A stretch of DNA of 64,000 bases from Siderastrea siderea (GCA_964030785.1 OZ034975.1:38410069-38474068); one strand, 5' to 3'; counted from the stretch's first letter, positions 47,630 through 59,451 are shown. Numbers and translations are program-made. The notes: a model not told the origin generated them from the sequence alone.

Positions 47630-48145
47630 CTATCCCTCAATAACCTCTCTGTTTAAACATCTTGGCAGGTAGGTCTGCATTAAACGGTACCATTGAGCAC
47701 ATTTAGCTGCGGTGACGGTGTCGATGTTTCTATGTAGAGCTTCAAGAAGTTGTTGTGTTCGAAAATCCCCTAGTGGGATTCTTCGGGCTCTTGCTTCATC
47801 TCTGTTGTCCATAAGTCTTTGGATTTCAGGACGGGAGATGTCGGCCTTGATGGCCGCTTTAAGACTGCTTATTGCCTGTTCCACGATGTTGAGGAAAGGG
47901 CTGTAGGGTGGAAGCATTTTAAGCTCTGTATTTGGGGCGGGAATGGTCGGGTTTCTGTGGGCCGGTGCTCCGTCATAAACAAAGATCACTGACTCGTCAG
48001 GATCTAAGTTCGTCCTCGCCTGTGACAGGAAGTTGTTAAAAAGCTCAGCGTTCATTCCTCCCACAGCGGCTGACGAAAACACAAGTCCGTTTATGGGCGA
48101 AATTGCCATTGTCACGGTCAGGTTTCGTCCACGCTGACCGCACAC
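47630..48145 (-). pseudogene. Tc1/IS630-like transposase, C-terminal catalytic part
   Basis: DDE-superfamily catalytic half. It contains the second acidic motif VIFVYDGAPAHRN and the third, LPPYSPFLNIVEQAISSLKA, in which the E lies 30 residues after the D; typical Tc1 has 34 and mariner 34 D. The frame has no own ATG near its start and begins in the region that overlaps the end of the upstream frame, so the real gene reads from 48738 through a single-frame change near 48120-48145. The change makes this copy inactive as written unless a sequencing error is responsible. Confidence 0.75.
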
Positions 48146-48738
48146 TTGGCGGTACGCCCTGACTCTCCTTGCCGCGCCCTACCGTGACTTCTGGCCGTCC
48201 AAATATTGTAGCCGTATTCGTCGACAAACACACAGTGACGGACTATGGCGTGATTCATAAACCAGTTCGCGTAATCGACTCGCTTTTTCAGCACGTCAGG
48301 TCTGTTTCTGTCAGCAGGGAGGGGTCTGACCAGTTTCACTCGGAACAGCACCCCGTCTAACGTTCTTGATACAGTACGGTCATGTATCTCGGGTTTGGCT
48401 GGTAACCGTCTCCTTAATTCACTGTTTATTTGAGCAAGTGTGAGCAGACAGTTTTCGTTGATAATGTGCTTTAGACAGTCTCTCATTTCATCATCCACGC
48501 GCACGTTGTTTCTTCCACCTCTTGGTCTCTCCCGAATTCTGCCTTCTGTGATGTAACGCGCGACGGTACCCCTTGCCGTTGATCGATTCACTCCCAACGT
48601 GTCTGCGACCAAAAGATAGTCTTCCTGCTCGTCCTCAAAAGCTCTAACGATTCTCTCTCTCTGTTCGAGAGGTATTCGATTTCTTCGAGGTAATTTGTAT
48701 GTACATATACATGTACCAGTAGTCAAAAAAACGCTCAT
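48118..48738 (-). pseudogene. Tc1/IS630-like transposase, N-terminal part
   Basis: ATG 48738. The N-terminus holds a helix-turn-helix: IPLEQRERIVRAFEDEQEDY then LVADTLGVNRSTARGTVARY, followed by a basic GRPRGG-like hook (RERPRGGRNN). A second winged-helix-like part precedes the first catalytic Asp in HCVFVDEYGYNIWTARSHGR. The frame is lost shortly after this motif and continues in the overlapping frame at 47630-48145. Product would cut and paste the element at TA sites. Confidence 0.75.
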
Positions 48739-49363
48739 GAAGAGAAATGAACAGGAAAAAAATTTCTGATCCTTTTACCCTATTTTGCACTTGACAAAGG
48801 TTACGTAACCTATCCAAAGGGTTGTACATACCTGTACATATCATGGGCATCACACTGGCAATGAAAATTTCAGGCAAAATAGCTATTGTTCCATTGAAAA
48901 TCGTTTTTTGTTTATTGAATTTAAAGAACACGTAATTGTTTGTACAAGTGCATTAATGTTTGTCTCATCCACACTAAGGCCGTCCAGGAATTCTATTGAA
49001 TTGCTTTCAGTGTGACAGAAATGTTAATAAATGGTATTTTCACTTTAATGTTTGTTTATTGTCCCTATTGACATTCAAGATGGTGTTAATGACTTGCATA
49101 CTAGCACAAATGAAAGTATATTTTTCTCTTTTGTATGCCAAATGACGCATATGAATGCCCAAAGGTGTTATTGATTGTTGATTAAAATGCAAAAATCGCT
49201 ATTGTATCTGATTTATGCGCAAATGTTCGTATTTTTGCGCTAATGAATGTCTCTTCGCGTAATTGATCGCCGTTTCACGCAAATGATTGCGTATTTTCTC
49301 GTAATGAACAGCAAAAGGTGTAGTACCTTGTTTAGCATATTCAACGTTCCACGTGTCCCTTTA

Positions 49364-51825
49364 GTCCATGGGCCAGACCAGATTTCGGTACCAAATCGAG
49401 GGACAAAACGTGAGTGCTATCAATTGATAGTCCTTCCTGGGGTGTTTTGAAATTGGTATGATAACCTTTCTAGAAAAGTAGCTTTTATGTAGTTTTTTAA
49501 ATTTGAAATTTCTCAGAATACTCATTTAGCATGGAAACGAGGCTGTGCATAAAACTCCTATAAATATGGGACGAATGCAGTTTCCGGCAATTTTGATGGT
49601 AAAAAGAAAAACTATGGTATATTCTTTTATTGGATTTGGTTAAAAAAGGTTATTTTTGAAGGAATGTTACGACAATGAAAAATCAAAAAAATGGGAAATC
49701 CGCATGACCGTATGGGTTAAATCCAACATGGTGGTTCCCTTGACGGGTGAGTAGTGCTTCGTTGTGTTCTAAGTTTGGATGTTTTTTACAGCCCTGTTGT
49801 TTTTGGAGAATAACTAGCTATTAGGCAAGTAGATAAATGCACAAAAGAGCGAATTAGCTGAACATTGAGCTCTTACAGCAACAGTTTGCAATAGCAACCA
49901 AGAGATTATGTGACCACTTTGGTGCATTCCTGTGCTTACAGTATTTCTGTGACCGGTTGTGTAGATTCGGTGTTTTTCATGTGATGTTTGCCGTGCTTTC
50001 GGCCCTGTCGGTTATGTTTTCGTTATTTTTAGGCGTTCATGTATCAGAAAACTTAGGGTTTTTTTTGATATTTGAAATTATTTGTAAAGGACACTGGTCC
50101 TTTACTGTGGTATGCTATTTCTAATATTAAAACCCAAGAGATGCTAATCTCTTCTGGGTTTTAATATATTTCGGACTTTATGATTGGATATGTAATTTAT
50201 GAGTTAACTGGTTAACAGTCACATAAAAGGAAGCCGAAGGATGAAGGCAATGGATGAACGCACAAGCCACGCGGCCGAATGAATGGCCACAAAACGAACG
50301 AACGAAAGCAGCGAATGAACGAACGGACAATATTATTATGTATGAACGAACGAACAAACCCAACAATCGAACGAGCGAAATGACATCCAAACAAACGGAG
50401 AATGGACCAATGGCACGAACAAACACCCGCAAACTCGGCGACCCAACAAATGGCTGAAATACACCTATTTCTTTTTCAAAACGAAGGAAAAAATACTGGG
50501 CCAGTTTGATTTAGAACAAAGAAAAGTATTTCTGAGCGGCTTGAAATGAAATCCGTAGATTAATTATGTATTAACCTTTTTACACCTATTTAGTGAGCTC
50601 ACCAAAAGTTAAAATTTGATACAGCATAGAACGATAATCAAATAGCAATTATTTGATGAATTGTTAATGGGGTTTACGAGGCAACATCGAACAAAAACGC
50701 TTTCTAGATGCAGTTTAAGCATTTCCAGCCTCACATTTGGAATGTTTGTCTATTGATTAATGAGCCAATAAACCGTAGAAATGCATTGTATATTGCTTAT
50801 ATTAACTAAACCAAAGTTAATATTAAGTTGTAATTTCTTCACTATTTACATTCTACTGCACGCTATATTCAAATTCACACTAAAGATGGCAGACGTATCT
50901 GCCAAAACATGTTTGCAAAACTCAAGAGCGTCGTGTTGTTCATTAAACTTACAGCAATCCAGAACTTTCATAAAATTTCACTTTTGAACGTTCACATGTT
51001 CACTTTTAAAAGACCAGGACACGCATTTCAAACGCAGAATGTTAGATATGTCTAATTTCTATCGAAAACGCTGTTTTGTTTATCAGTACAACTAAAACTC
51101 GCGTGATTTCTCGAAGTTTTTGCATTCTAGTCACGTGATCTGTCACGTGATCAAAATTGTAAGTTAAAGCAAAAGGGGACGTTAATATTAATATTCCAGG
51201 TAAGTTTCATGCTGTTCTATGTGATCTAGTGGAAGATCTTATCGATCAATCATAATTCCCACCCCGAGTTTGAACTCAGGCCTTATCCTGCTTGAGGATG
51301 ATGACGATGACACTAAGGAGTAAAACGTTTCTTAAAAATAGCTCCTTTCTAATTCAACCAGCTTTTTGCCAAAATATCAGAAGTAATTGTGTCAACTCTA
51401 ACTTGAAGTTGTGTTTGCTTCCACAACCGCTTTTCCGCTTTTGTTCTGTCGTGAGTTTTGAAAAATTCTCTAAATTTAGCAATATTATCTGTTGCCATGG
51501 AAACCGTCCAGGAGACACACTTATGTTTAATGGAGTTTAACTCTGGAAACCTTGCTCGGGATTATTAGACTCTAAAAGCCTATCCATAATGACGCTTTCA
51601 GGCTTCCATGAGACTATTATTAGTCATCTCTGTGCATTATTTGGTCACTTTGTAAATTTGAGTGACGTCACGTTATCACGTGATAACCCCTTTAAAGCTA
51701 CTCATTTGGCATGGTTATCATACACCAAAATAAACTGGAGAAAACAACGTTTTCAAAAATGTATGCTAGAATTTGTCCTTCTTTTTGGTATTAAATGGCC
51801 ATTTTTGGGGTCCTGGCCCATGGAC
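49364..51825. mobile_element. TA-flanked 2.46-kb element, copy A
   Basis: Ends GTCCATGGGCCAGACCAG and, reverse-complemented, GTCCATGGGCCAGGACC, with TA on each side (49362-49363 and 51826-51827). No transposase frame. It contains a strong hairpin at about 50123-50168 (TTAAAACCCAAGAGAT arms), degenerate GAAC/AACGA repeats at about 50275-50400 and CACGTGATC repeats near 51130. Non-autonomous mariner-type is the best guess. Frames in it are repeated in copy B and look like chance. Confidence 0.7.
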
Positions 51826-51827
51826 TA

Positions 51828-54294
51828 GTCCATGGGCCAGACCAGATTTCGGTACCAAATCGAGGGACAAAACGTGAGTGCTATCAATTGATAGTCCACC
51901 CTGAGATGTTTTGAAATTGGTATGATAACCTTTCTAGAAAAGTAGCTTTTATGTAGTTTTTTAAATTTGAAATTTCTCAGAATACTCATTTAGCATGGAA
52001 ACGAGGCTGTGCATAAAACTCCTATAAATATGGGACGAATGCAGTTTCCGGCAATTTTGATGGTAAAAAGAAAAACTATGGTATATTCTTTTATTGGATT
52101 TGGTTAAAAAAGGTTATTTTTGAAGGAATGTTACGACAATGAAAAATCAAAAAAATGGGAAATCCGCATGACCGTATGGGTTAAATCCAACATGGTGGTT
52201 CCCTTGACGGGTGAGTAGTGCTTCGTTGTGTTCTAAGTTTGGATGTTTTTTACAGCCCTGTTGTTTTTGGAGAATAACTAGCTATTAGGCAAGTAGATAA
52301 ATGCACAAAAGAGCGAATTAGCTGAACATTGAGCTCTTACAGCAACAGTTTGCAATAGCAACCAAGAGATTATGTGACCACTTTGGTGCATTCCTGTGCT
52401 TACAGTATTTCTGTGACCGGTTGTGTAGATTCGGTGTTTTTCATGTGATGTTTGCCGTGCTTTCGGCCCTGTCGGTTATGTTTTCGTTATTTTTAGGCGT
52501 TCATGTATCAGAAAACTTAGGTTTTTTTTTGATATTTGAAATTATTTGTAAAGGACACTGGTCCTTCACTGTGGTATGCCATTTCTAATATTTAAACCCA
52601 AGAGATGCTAATCTCTTCTGGGTTTTAATATATTTCGGACTTTATGATTGGATATGTAATTTATGAGTTAACTGGTTAACAGTCACATGAAAGGAAGCCG
52701 AAGGATGAAGGCAATGTATGAACGCACAAGCCACGCGGCCGAATGAATGGCCACAAAACGAACGAACGAAAGCAGCGAATGAACGAACGGACAATATTAT
52801 TATGTATGAACGAACGAACAAACCCAACAATCGAACGAGCGAAATGACATCCAAACAAACGGAGAATGGACCAATGGCACGAACAAACACCCGCAAACTC
52901 GGCGACCCAACAAATGGCTGAAATACACCTATTTCTTTTTCAAAACGAAGGAAAAAATACTGGGCCAGTTTGATTTAGAACAAAGAAAAGTATTTCTGAG
53001 CGGCTTGAAATGAAATCCGTAGATTAATTATGTATTAACCTTTTTACACCTATTTAGTGAGCTCACCAAAAGTTAAAATTTGATACAGCATAGAACGATA
53101 ATCAAATAGCAATTATTTGATGAATTGTTAATGGGGTTTACGAGGCAACATCGAACAAAAACGCTTTCTAGATGCAGTTTAAGCATTTCCAGCCTCACAT
53201 TTGGAATGTTTGTCTATTGGTTAATGAACCAATAAACCGTAGAAATGCGTTGTATATTACTTATATTAACTAAACCAAAGTTAATATTAAGTTGTAATTT
53301 CTTCACTATTTACATTCTACTGCACACTATATTCAAATTCACACTAAAGATGGTAGACGTATCTGCCAAAACAGTCATGTTTGCAAAACTCAAGAGCGTC
53401 GTGTTGTTCATTAAACTTACAGCAATCCAGAACTTTCATAAAATTTCACTTTTGAACGTTCACATATTCACTTTTAAAAAACCAGGACACGCATTTCAAA
53501 CGCAGAATGTTAGATATGTCTAATTTCTATCGAAAACGCTGTTTTGTTTATCAGGACAACTAAAACTCGCGTGATTTTTCGAAGTTTTTACATTCTAGTC
53601 ACGTGATCTGTCACGTGATCAAAATTGTAAGTTAAAGCAAAAGGGGACGTTAATATTAATATTCCAGGTAAGTTTCATGCTGTTCTATGTGATCTAGTGG
53701 AAGATATTATCGATCAATCCTTTTTCCCTCCCCGCGTTTGAACTCAGGCCTTATCCTGCTTGAGGATGATGACGATGACACTAAGGAGTAAAACGTTTCT
53801 TAAAAATAGCTCCTTTCTAATTCAACCAGCTTTTTGCCAAAATATGAGAAGTAATTGTGTCAACTCTAACTTGAAGTTGTGTTTGCTTCCACAACCGCTT
53901 TTCCGTTTTTGTTCTGTCGTGAGTTTTGAAAAATTCTCTAACTTTAGCAATATTATCTGTTGCCATGGAAACCGTTCAGGAGCCACAATTATGTTTAATG
54001 GAGTTTAACTCTGGAAACCTTGCTCGGGATTATTAGACTCTAAAAGCCTATCCATAATGGCTCTTTCAGGCTTCCATTAGACTATTATTAGTCATCTCTG
54101 TGCATTATTTGGTCACTTTGTAAACTTGAGTGACGTCACTTATATCACGTGATAACCCCTTTAAAGCTACTCATTTGGCATGGTTATCATACACCAAAAT
54201 AAACTGGAGAAAACAACGTTTTCAAAAATGTATGCTAGAATTTGTCCTTCTTTTTGGTACCAAATGGCCATTTTTGGGGTCCTGGCCCATGGAT
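51828..54294. mobile_element. TA-flanked 2.46-kb element, copy B
   Basis: Near-identical direct copy of 49364-51825 at a spacing of 2464 bp, differing by scattered substitutions and one- to three-base gaps. The two copies share a single TA at 51826-51827, and TA follows again at 54295-54296. The head-to-tail join makes a 14-bp palindrome CCATGGACTAGTCCATGG at the junction. Confidence 0.75.
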
Positions 54295-54405
54295 TACTTG
54301 GGGCATATTTTATTTTCCCTTTTCGCCTCCTTTTGTTGGCGTCGTTCGTACCTGTATTTCACTTTACTCGGTCGTTTTTGTTTTGGCTCCTTTTTTTCTT
54401 GCATT

Positions 54406-54950
54406 GTGCTCACCCGTTCGGCTCCGAACGTTTTTTTTTTCCGTGTGGGCTTGGATATTCATTGCGTTCCATTCGGCTCCGGGAGCCGATTTTGTTTGCA
54501 ACGAAATATTTTTTGTTTGTGTATACGGTCCGGGACCGTTCGGCTCCGGGAGCCAGTTCTTTGTCTAAAACACAACTTATTGTTTTTTTGTGCTCACCCG
54601 TTCGGCTCCGAAGGCTTTTCTTTCCGTGTGGGCTTGGATATTCATTGCGTTCCATTCGGCTCCGGGAGCCGATTTTGTTTGCAACGAAATATTTTTTGCT
54701 TGTGTATACGGTCTCGGACCGCTCGGCTCCGGGAACCGGTTTTGTTTGGAACGAATTGTTTTGTGTATACTGTCCGGGACCGTTCGGCTCCGGGAGCCGG
54801 GTTTTGTTGAAAACCAAATATTAGTGTATACGGTCCGGGACCGTTTGGCTCTGGGAGCCTGTTTTGTTTGGAGGGAAATATTGTGTTTGCGGTCTGGCAC
54901 CGCTCGGCTCCGGGAGCCGGTTTTCTTCGGAGCGAATTGTTTTGTGGATC
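54406..54950 (+). repeat. Array of GC-rich palindrome doublets
   Basis: A 184-bp unit starting GTGCTCACCCGTTCGGCTCC is duplicated (54406 and 54590), then a ~60-bp unit repeats several times to about 54950. Nearly every unit contains two adjacent perfect palindromes, GGTCCGGGACC and GGCTCCGGGAGCC, spaced by CGTTC. Several long open frames in both strands cross this array because its repeats lack stops; they are not evidence of a gene. Confidence 0.85.
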
Positions 54951-54954
54951 GGAT

Positions 54955-55460
54955 CAATTTGTCTTTCTGGGCACGCGGACCCGATTCTTGTTTAGAGGAC
55001 CCTGTAAATAGACAGGACCCGATACCAATAAAACGGAGTCGGTTCCAATAGTACCCCCGATACTATTGTAGAGAACGAGCCCGATAACCGGTTAACAAAC
55101 CGTGCCCGATAAAAATACAGCTGTAGCGTACCCCTTTTAGTTTTGGAGAGACCGGGGCCAACTCGGATCAATTTGGCTTTTTGGGTAACCGGACGCGGTT
55201 TCAGAAATTCGGCCTCGCTAAAATTACCGCGCCCGACATTACGAACCGCACCCGATGGTCAACTCACTTCGGACAAGAAGTCGACCCCGATTTCTAAACC
55301 GAGTTCGGTTTTCCTTGTTTCATCTCGAGCTCGATTTTTTGAAATATCGGACTCGGGCAAAATTTTTGATTCGAGGTCTATATCTAAACCGGGCTCGATA
55401 TCTACACGGGGCTCCATGTTCTTGTCGGACTCGGTTTTTTCTCGGTATATCTAGCACTCT
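54955..55460 (+). repeat. Degenerate CCCGAT-rich repeat tract
   Basis: GGATCAATTTG-CTTT-TGGG segments occur at 54953 and 55164, and CCCGAT/CTCGAT/CTCGGT-type hexamers recur every 20-40 bp. Looks like an older, decayed continuation of the neighbouring array. Confidence 0.5.
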
Positions 55461-55469
55461 TCTTGTTTG

Positions 55470-56729
55470 AACACGGTCTAGAAGACGAAAAATAAGGAGT
55501 CTCCCCTCCCCTGTCTCCCTTCTTAACTTCATCGTCACTCCCTGTTCCTGGACTTTTACGGGAAAATTTACAATCAGCAATTTACCATTCTCAAGTCTCC
55601 GTATTTAACAAAGCTTATTATTATTGTCAAGCAAGGTGTTTTATACCATTTTTCTATCTAGATATTAAAAAAATTACAAAACATACAAGAAATCTAATTA
55701 GTTGCTACCATATTAACTACGGTTTCAAAAGACACCTAAAATTCTTATTTTGAACAGCGAAGGCTACTACTTTACTTAATACTTCAACTGTAACGTTTTT
55801 ATCTGATTATGCATGTAACGGACCAAACGAGGGGACCTTCTCTTTAGTAACCGGGTGACCGTTGGTGTTACGGATGTTGAACGAGTAGTACAGTGAGGAA
55901 AGATCAGAAAAACGAAACTTGTGGTGATTAATTCTGCATGTATTTTACAGTGTTTTCTTAATTTGAGTATTTCCCTATTGCTATACAAAGTGCGAGAAAC
56001 CTCTTTCATTAAATTACTTATTAAAACATTTACGGCATGTATCTAGATTCGGGGTTAATCCCAGCTTCTTGGTACCAGGAAAAAAATTGATACTGAGTCG
56101 ACCATCAAAGCGTACGAAAGTGAGACGCAATTGCTTGATGTATTTTACACCCTTGATGCATTTTACACTCTTTATGACGAAACTTAAACTATTTGAACTA
56201 CTCAACCTACGAAACTAGGGAAAAATCTGAGACCGTTTTCAAGTAAATCATGTTTCATCTTTTACGGGCTGATTTTGGTCATTCCTGCAACTTTCTCCAA
56301 TGTTTTAAGCAAGATAAACTTAACACATAAAAACTTAACTTTCTCTTTTCAGTTGTACGATCTTTTGTGAGTGCAAAACATTCTTAACCGACTCTGAGCG
56401 TCTTAGGTGGATGCGATTTTAAGATATTTCTGTTTTTAAAAACTGCTAAAATACTGAGCACAAATTATTCAAAAAGTTTGTAATTTGCATAGAAGGATTT
56501 CTTAACTGCCCTTACAGATTTTATTTTTTTTATATTGAATTCTCTGTATATAGATGAAACGGCTGTGCTTCTCGTACGTAACACTTGTTAAGATTTAATT
56601 TAAAATGATAAGCATTTGATCATGTACAGGCTGGTTTCCATATGATCGCTACGATCGCTCGAATAAATGTTCAGCAATCGTTGTGATCATATGAAACCAC
56701 GCTTCAGCGATCCAGAGGCAAGCAGCTAA
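55470..56729. other. AT-rich stretch with one hairpin element
   Basis: Only a ~75-bp hairpin stands out: TGGTTTCCATATGATC at about 56631 pairs with GATCATATGAAACCA at about 56687-56701. No supported gene. Confidence 0.45.
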
Positions 56730-56904
56730 TTACAGAGAAATGTCCACTTTTTCAATAAAAACTTTAACAATCAGCCAGCCAAGTGTTTCTTCTGCCTTTT
56801 TTTCCAAGAGGTTGAGCGGCACTGCATTTCCGAACATCTGCCCCTCCACGATTTTTTGATCCTCTAGTGTGATTACGGAGTCCGTATCTCCAGAGATGAC
56901 GAAT
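56730..56904 (-). pseudogene. Possible cytosine-5 DNA methyltransferase C-terminal exon
   Basis: After a TTTCGCAG acceptor the minus strand reads FVISGDTDSVITLEDQKIVE then GQMFGNAVPLNLLEKKAEET and ends at TAA 56730-56732. The GNAVP core with upstream Gln resembles motif X of C5 cytosine methyltransferases, near whose end such proteins finish. No other motif of the family was found nearby, so this is a lone exon, perhaps transposon-borne or a gene remnant. It could also be a coincidental match. Confidence 0.35.
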
Positions 56905-56944
56905 CTGCGAAATTCGGAGAGATTACAATAAGCGACCTGAGGAC

Positions 56945-58330
56945 CACCACTTTTGTAATTAAAGTTAAATTCAAAATATATGCCACGTGAAAATCAATTT
57001 GCTATAGGCTGTAAGGATAATCGATTTCATCTTAGTATTTTTATTGTTCATAATTTGTATTTCAATTGAACCCCCCGTCCCCTCCCCACCTAACAATCTT
57101 TTTCTTTGTGCGTTTGTGTATGTGCACTAGCTTGTGAACTAAAACGTGACTACCAATAGAATGTGAAAGTCGTGGGTAAAAGTATTGCATTTGCTTTGCA
57201 GTTGCGTAGCTCGCCACGTAGAGATCTCACACTCGTCTTTTGGGCTTTTTAGCAACATGAACATGGTCATGGTGTTATCAATACTTGGACCACAGCTCGA
57301 CTTTTTCGCTTTAGAGAGTATAAAATTTTTCGTGGAATATATCTCTGCGTTGCGAATCATAGAAAAGAGATTCCTTCTCACGATCCGCAAGTGAATAAAG
57401 TTGGGATTATCCGAACAAGAGGGTGAAGCACATTTTAAATTTTGTCTCACTCAGTGACATAATAGGCGGACTATGGAAGCGACTGACAAGTATATGTTTT
57501 AGCTTTCTACTGATATGAACACTGTGTACATAATTACAGTTGGTGTTTTCGATAACCCGTTTGTCCTCGAAAATTCGTTGGTACACCGCGTCAACTGGCC
57601 CCTTGTAGATCTAAGGGATATCAAGTTTCGATGCTATCAGGCCTAACCTTCGATTGAGACAGAAACTGTTCGCTACCTAACTTCAGAAAAAAAAAACAAA
57701 CAAAATTTTCTTGAAGAGAACTTACCGGATCGCAACCCGCACAGGCGACACTGTCGACCTCAACTGTAGATACAGCTTGCAATCTTTGGCTCCGACGAAC
57801 AGAATCATTCTCCAGCGCTTCCGTCCCACTGGTACTCAGTACTTGTTAATGGAGCATCTTGGGTCTTTGCCAATGTTTGGGCTGCTTGTTGTTTAAAGCA
57901 GTCTTGTTTCCACAAAAAGGTGCCTATCGACACCGCTGTACGTAGCTGTTGAACGCCTTTCTTCTTTGGGATAAAAACCAATATTGTTTGCTAAGTTTGT
58001 ATTGTCCCAAGGGAGGATAAAGGGGTAAGAGAGCTACTCCCCTATATAGGCCCTATCCTCATCCTAATACATCTTTAAGTTATTTTTAGTAACAAAACAG
58101 TAGGATATTCAAATTTCAAATACCTTCCTGAAACGTCGTAGCAATATACAACTCGTCGTTTTTTTTAGTTTTTCCAATTTGGCATTTTCGTCAGGAAAAT
58201 GACGTCACAAAGTTGGCCCAAAATTTTGGTTTTAGTATCACGGTATATCTTTTGGCGGTTTTTGAAAGACCTTGTTACAACGATCTCAAGGCTGAAAAAA
58301 AAATTGAAATATGTTTAACCACTCCTATCA
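56945..58330. other. Stretch without a recognised gene
   Basis: A minus-strand segment ending at a GTAAGT donor near 57720 (SVRRSQRLQAVSTVEVDSVA in one frame) is exon-like but unrecognised. Nothing else supported. Confidence 0.4.
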
Positions 58331-58415
58331 GTAGTTATATAGTTGGGGGTACCAGATCATTTTTTTTCAAAATGATCTGTTACCAAACCCAACTATATAT
58401 CTACTTTCCATATGA
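58331..58415. repeat. Strong hairpin upstream of the virus-like block
   Basis: Arms AGTAGTTATATAGTTGGG / CCCAACTATATA...CTACT and CCAGATCATTTT / AAAATGATCTG pair over about 38 positions with few bulges. Confidence 0.8.
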
Positions 58416-58469
58416 TGGAAATTATTTTATGGTTTCTTCTGGGGGGTATAAAAAGCAGTTTCATATGTT

Positions 58470-58665
58470 GGTAGGAGCCGAGCAGGCTCGGGAAGTCGTC
58501 ACTTTAGTGACGAGTGAGGCTCCTTCCAGCTTACTGTGGGTAGAGACGAGTAGTCTCGTAGGGCGCAGTAAGCAATATGGTTTCATATGCTAGATCCATA
58601 GATTCGCATTGGGGAACAAAAGCGGAAGCTTTTGTGAGGCAGTGAATTGATCGCTTTGCGATCAA
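58470..58665 (+). ncRNA. Chain of RNA-like stems (candidate structured RNA)
   Basis: Four structures lie in line. A three-way junction: stem 58470-58478 with 58519-58527, arms CGAG-CAGG-CTCG and CGTCAC-TTTA-GTGACG. A stem GCTTACTG 58529-58536 with CAGTAAGC 58566-58573, enclosing GAGAC/GTCTC. A perfect CAAAAGC-GGAA-GCTTTTG (58617-58634) with a GNRA-type loop. A perfect TTGATCGC-TTT-GCGATCAA (58647-58665). TTTCATATG occurs at about 58460, 58581 and 58722 around them. No known RNA family is recognised; it may instead be a DNA hairpin repeat. Confidence 0.4.
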
Positions 58666-58872
58666 GAGGGGAAGTTTCTTTTTGCGATGCTGGTATCATT
58701 TTATAATCTCATCAGATGGTTTCATATGATTTAGTTGTGACGGGAGTACAAACGCATTTTCCATCGCGTGACTTCATACAACAGGAAGTCTAAAATTCTC
58801 GGAAAAGCCACAGCTGTGGCGTGACGTCATGTTGTAGTAACATAAAAATATTATCTCATATAATAGTATAGA

Positions 58873-59451
58873 ATGAATTGTAATAAAGATATACACGATG
58901 AATTGAAAGAATCAGGAGATATTTCATGTCCTTTCTGTGACCAAAAATTGGAAGATTCTAATGAAAAACCACAAGATCGTTTAGCAAAATATTATTTATG
59001 CTGTGATAATCAGTATATTATTAACGACGATGGGATGTTAGCATGTCTAAGCTGTGGTATTGTTCAAGGATATAATTATGTGAAAGAATATGTTGATTTT
59101 TATAAAAATAGACATAGATTTATAAGAAAATCTGTTTACCATCGAGAGTACCACATCAACAACATATTACTCGATATTGAAGAAAAATATAACATTAAAA
59201 TATCAAACTGTCAGAAACATAAGATTGATGCTATATATGTCGAGATAGGTAAGGTTCTTAATGAAGTTAATTGTACAAGGAAAAGAATGATTAGCGTTAA
59301 TTTTATTATGAGAAAGATATTCAAGATGATGGGAATACCTTACAAAAATATTCCAATTAGTAAATCGAAAAAAACATTAGCTTTTTACGATCGATATTGG
59401 ACAAGTATTATGTCTCTTATTGGTGATAAAATAAAATCTATTGTTGGGTAA
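58873..59451 (+). CDS. VLTF3-like late transcription factor (zinc ribbon)
   Basis: 192 residues from ATG 58873, which lies behind TCATATAATAGTATAGA. Cys pairs CPFC (residues 19-22), CC (43-44) and CLSCG (58-62) make a zinc-ribbon region, followed by the basic-aromatic segment RHRFIRKSVYHREYHINNIL and a helical C-terminal part. This order fits the poxvirus VLTF3-like family of late transcription factors, which direct expression of virion genes in the infected cell. The gene is intact. It converges tail-to-tail on the next gene with a 14-bp overlap. A generic TFIIB-like ribbon protein is the alternative. Confidence 0.6.
   Translation: MNCNKDIHDELKESGDISCPFCDQKLEDSNEKPQDRLAKYYLCCDNQYIINDDGMLACLSCGIVQGYNYVKEYVDFYKNRHRFIRKSVYHREYHINNILLDIEEKYNIKISNCQKHKIDAIYVEIGKVLNEVNCTRKRMISVNFIMRKIFKMMGIPYKNIPISKSKKTLAFYDRYWTSIMSLIGDKIKSIVG

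Larger units (their letters stand above)
47188..49323 (-). mobile_element. Tc1/IS630-like transposon with ~410-bp TIRs
   Basis: TA target on both sides (47186-47187 and 49324-49325), ends CTACACCTTTTGCTGTTCAT and long inverted repeats of about 410-430 bp (47188-47601 and 48897-49323) enclose a minus-strand transposase split over two frames. Long inverted repeats of this size exceed the usual Tc1 pattern. It sits in the intron after the Pro/Ala-rich exon. Confidence 0.85.

Noticed and set aside
50178..52921. Paired frames repeated at 50178/52642 and 50254/52718
   Set aside because: They recur only because the whole element is duplicated, overlap each other on opposite strands, and consist of GAAC-repeat translation.
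54130..55051. Several overlapping long open frames on both strands (up to 226 codons)
   Set aside because: They cross the palindrome-repeat array, are open in up to five frames at once and translate into repeat-driven low-complexity sequence.
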